Origin: an uncultured Clostridium sp.
GTDB lineage: Bacteria > Bacillota > Clostridia > UBA1212 > UBA1255
DNA: 7,936 nt
Reading direction: 5' to 3'
Assembly (NCBI GenBank): GCA_900555605.1
Contig: USLW01000083.1
Coordinates: 1-7,936, forward strand
Below the pieces are notes generated by a model that was not told the DNA's origin, made no database searches, and worked only from the letters and a program-made list of their open reading frames with translations. The position numbers and the translations under genes are program-made. Of the stretch, positions 6,938 to 7,936 are shown in pieces. The first letter of the stretch is position 1, and the number at the start of each line of letters is the position of its first letter.

Positions 6938-7612
6938 CTATTTACGGCTGTCCGACAGCGGAAAAAATACAAGCTCCCTCTGTTCTATGATGAGCTGTCC
7001 GGCAGCCGCTTCTGTCAGGGCAATGCATACGGCTTCCAGCCGTGTCTCCGGCACCAAATAATCAGCCGTGACCGCAGAATCAAATTGAGGCGGCTCCGCG
7101 GCCAGCTGCAGATCTTCTGCGGCTTTTCTTATTTTATCGTAGAACGGATAATCCGACACCACGCGAATGCGGCGGCACGGCGTCATGCGTACGATTCCGG
7201 CAGCCTCCGCTGCCATGGCGGCACTTTTTCCGTAGGCCCGCACTAATCCCGCCGCGCCTAATAAAATCCCGCCGAAATATCTGACTACAACAAGAATACA
7301 ATTCATAAGCGCTTGTTTTTTTATAACGTCTAGCACGGGAATGCCGCCTGTGCCCTGCGGCTCTCCGTCATCAGAATACCGCTGCAGCAGCACACCGCCC
7401 TCCCGGATCGTATATGCATAGACATGATGCTTGGCTGCAGGATGTGCCTCCCGGAGGCGTCGCAAATGCAGCAGTGCATCCGCCTCTGTTTCCGCAGGAG
7501 CGGCAAAGCCGATAAAACGTGACTTTTTTTCAATATATTCCGTCTCGGCCTCCTGACTGAACGTCAGATAGCTCCGGTCCGGAGAATTGGGTGCGTTTGG
7601 AATCTCCTGCAT
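6938..7612 (-). CDS. yigZ: YigZ/IMPACT family protein (UPF0029)
   Basis: This 224-residue protein has the two-part IMPACT/YigZ architecture. The UPF0029 core carries 'EKKSRFIG' (29-35 region), 'AKHHVYAYTI' (60-69), 'RYSDDGEPQGTGGIPVL' (78-94) and 'VVVRYFGGILLGAAGLVRAYG' (around 108-128, split here only by position). A C-terminal alpha/beta domain (~147-215) follows, like the DUF1949 domain. The eukaryotic relative IMPACT regulates Gcn2; the bacterial role is not settled, and links to ribosomes or nucleic acid have been proposed. The ATG at 7612 has only a weak AGGA-like site 12 bases upstream. A much better ribosome binding site at 7661-7666 serves a different frame. Family proteins usually begin near 'YLTF' (15-18), so this start is already long enough. 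A TAG stop lies at 6938-6940. It is probably co-transcribed with the partial gene upstream (7673-7936). Confidence 0.93.
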   Translation of the reverse strand: MQEIPNAPNSPDRSYLTFSQEAETEYIEKKSRFIGFAAPAETEADALLHLRRLREAHPAAKHHVYAYTIREGGVLLQRYSDDGEPQGTGGIPVLDVIKKQALMNCILVVVRYFGGILLGAAGLVRAYGKSAAMAAEAAGIVRMTPCRRIRVVSDYPFYDKIRKAAEDLQLAAEPPQFDSAVTADYLVPETRLEAVCIALTEAAAGQLIIEQRELVFFPLSDSRK

Positions 7613-7640
7613 ATCAAATTGATCCTGATTTCTTAAAATT

Positions 7641-7667
7641 TTACCGTTTTTTCATTTTTTACCTCCT
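7641..7667 (-). promoter_or_regulatory. Strong ribosome binding site with a four-codon ORF before yigZ
   Basis: On the minus strand AGGAGGT (7661-7667) sits five bases before an ATG (7655-7653), followed by AAA AAA CGG TAA, coding Met-Lys-Lys-Arg. The motif begins six bases after the stop of the upstream gene. If the A6 run (7647-7652) had one A fewer, this ATG would read straight into yigZ and add 14 residues (MKNGKILRNQDQFD) before its annotated Met. It may be a frameshifted original start, a leader peptide, or a sequencing indel. Confidence 0.55.
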
Positions 7668-7672
7668 ACCCC

Positions 7673-7936
7673 TCACCCCTCGACATCATATTCGACAGAT
7701 TTCTTTTCGACCATATCCACCGGTGTCCCGCCGAAACGCTGATAATGTTCGAGAATTGTCCCGTCTTTTGCATTTATCTTATACACATCTCCTTTGTATT
7801 TCTCCGGTCTGTCTGTCTCCACTCCGACAAACAAGGCCAAATTATCGACAGATACTTTCAGCATCGTTATCCGGCAATTATCCGGTAAAGCACATTCGAA
7901 AGGGATAGAAGGAAACTTAAAATCAGGATCCGATAA
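7673..7936 (-). CDS. Unrecognised protein, C-terminal 87 residues (runs off the right edge)
   Basis: The frame is open on the minus strand from the window edge to a TGA at 7673-7675, so only the C-terminus is visible. An internal ATG at 7864 has no good ribosome binding site, and the frame stays open through 7936, so it is probably not the start. The visible part has short, probably beta-rich segments: 'ITMLKVSVDNLALFVGVETD', then 'YKGDVYKINAKDGTILEHY' and 'RFGGTPVDMVE'. It ends in a charged tail. There are no cysteine motifs, no membrane segments and no family signature that I recognise. Its stop lies 60 bp before the yigZ start with a ribosome binding site in between, suggesting one transcript. 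No function is assigned. Confidence 0.7.
   Translation of the reverse strand, partial: LSDPDFKFPSIPFECALPDNCRITMLKVSVDNLALFVGVETDRPEKYKGDVYKINAKDGTILEHYQRFGGTPVDMVEKKSVEYDVEG

Noticed and set aside
6941..6960. GCTGT-CCG-ACAGC hairpin near the galM/yigZ junction as a terminator
   Set aside because: It lies inside the end of yigZ. On the plus strand it is followed by A residues rather than T, and on the minus strand the T-run precedes the hairpin, so it fits neither direction.

Overview
The window looks like a chromosomal segment of a low-to-mid-GC Bacillota (Firmicutes) bacterium, most likely a clostridial gut-type organism. The signs are strong AGGAGG-type ribosome binding sites, sigma-A-like promoters with 17-bp spacers, a type I-C-like CRISPR repeat, and a degraded 'large polyvalent protein' of the kind carried by clostridial phages and integrative elements. 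Species cannot be fixed from the sequence.

Left part (1-3244). The window opens inside a CRISPR array with five identical 33-nt repeats and four complete 33-34-nt spacers; more of the array lies off the left edge. Repeat orientation puts the leader to the left and the distal (trailer) end at 319. There is no degenerate last repeat or ordinary trailer. From base 320 the DNA is coding sequence of a phage-type polyvalent protein that has lost its 5' end. This gene is a pseudogene: truncated at the repeat, frameshifted in an A-run near 1235-1238, and apparently cut short at 3244. Its remains include an HExxH metalloprotease-like segment, a segment resembling phage Barnase/EndoU/colicin/RelE-like (PBECR) nucleases, and a helical polyvalent-protein segment. 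Near its 3' end, at 3098-3118, lies an exact 21-nt copy of the CRISPR repeat's stem-loop, in frame and in the same orientation as the array. A 2.8-kb phage gene remnant is therefore bracketed by a full repeat on one side and a partial repeat on the other. This is the most unusual structure in the window.

Middle (3245-3795). A monocistronic cold-shock gene has its own promoter, a roughly 120-nt 5' leader whose two ends can pair, a strong ribosome binding site, and a near-perfect intrinsic terminator.

Right part (3796-7936). A second strong promoter follows directly after that terminator. It drives a likely two-gene carbohydrate operon: a DUF5107/TPR protein with a galactose-mutarotase-like fold, then aldose 1-epimerase (galM). 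Converging on it from the minus strand are a YigZ/IMPACT-family gene and, upstream of that, the C-terminal end of an unrecognised protein running off the right edge. The start of the yigZ gene is ambiguous: the best ribosome binding site serves a four-codon ORF that a one-base change in an A6 run would fuse to yigZ.
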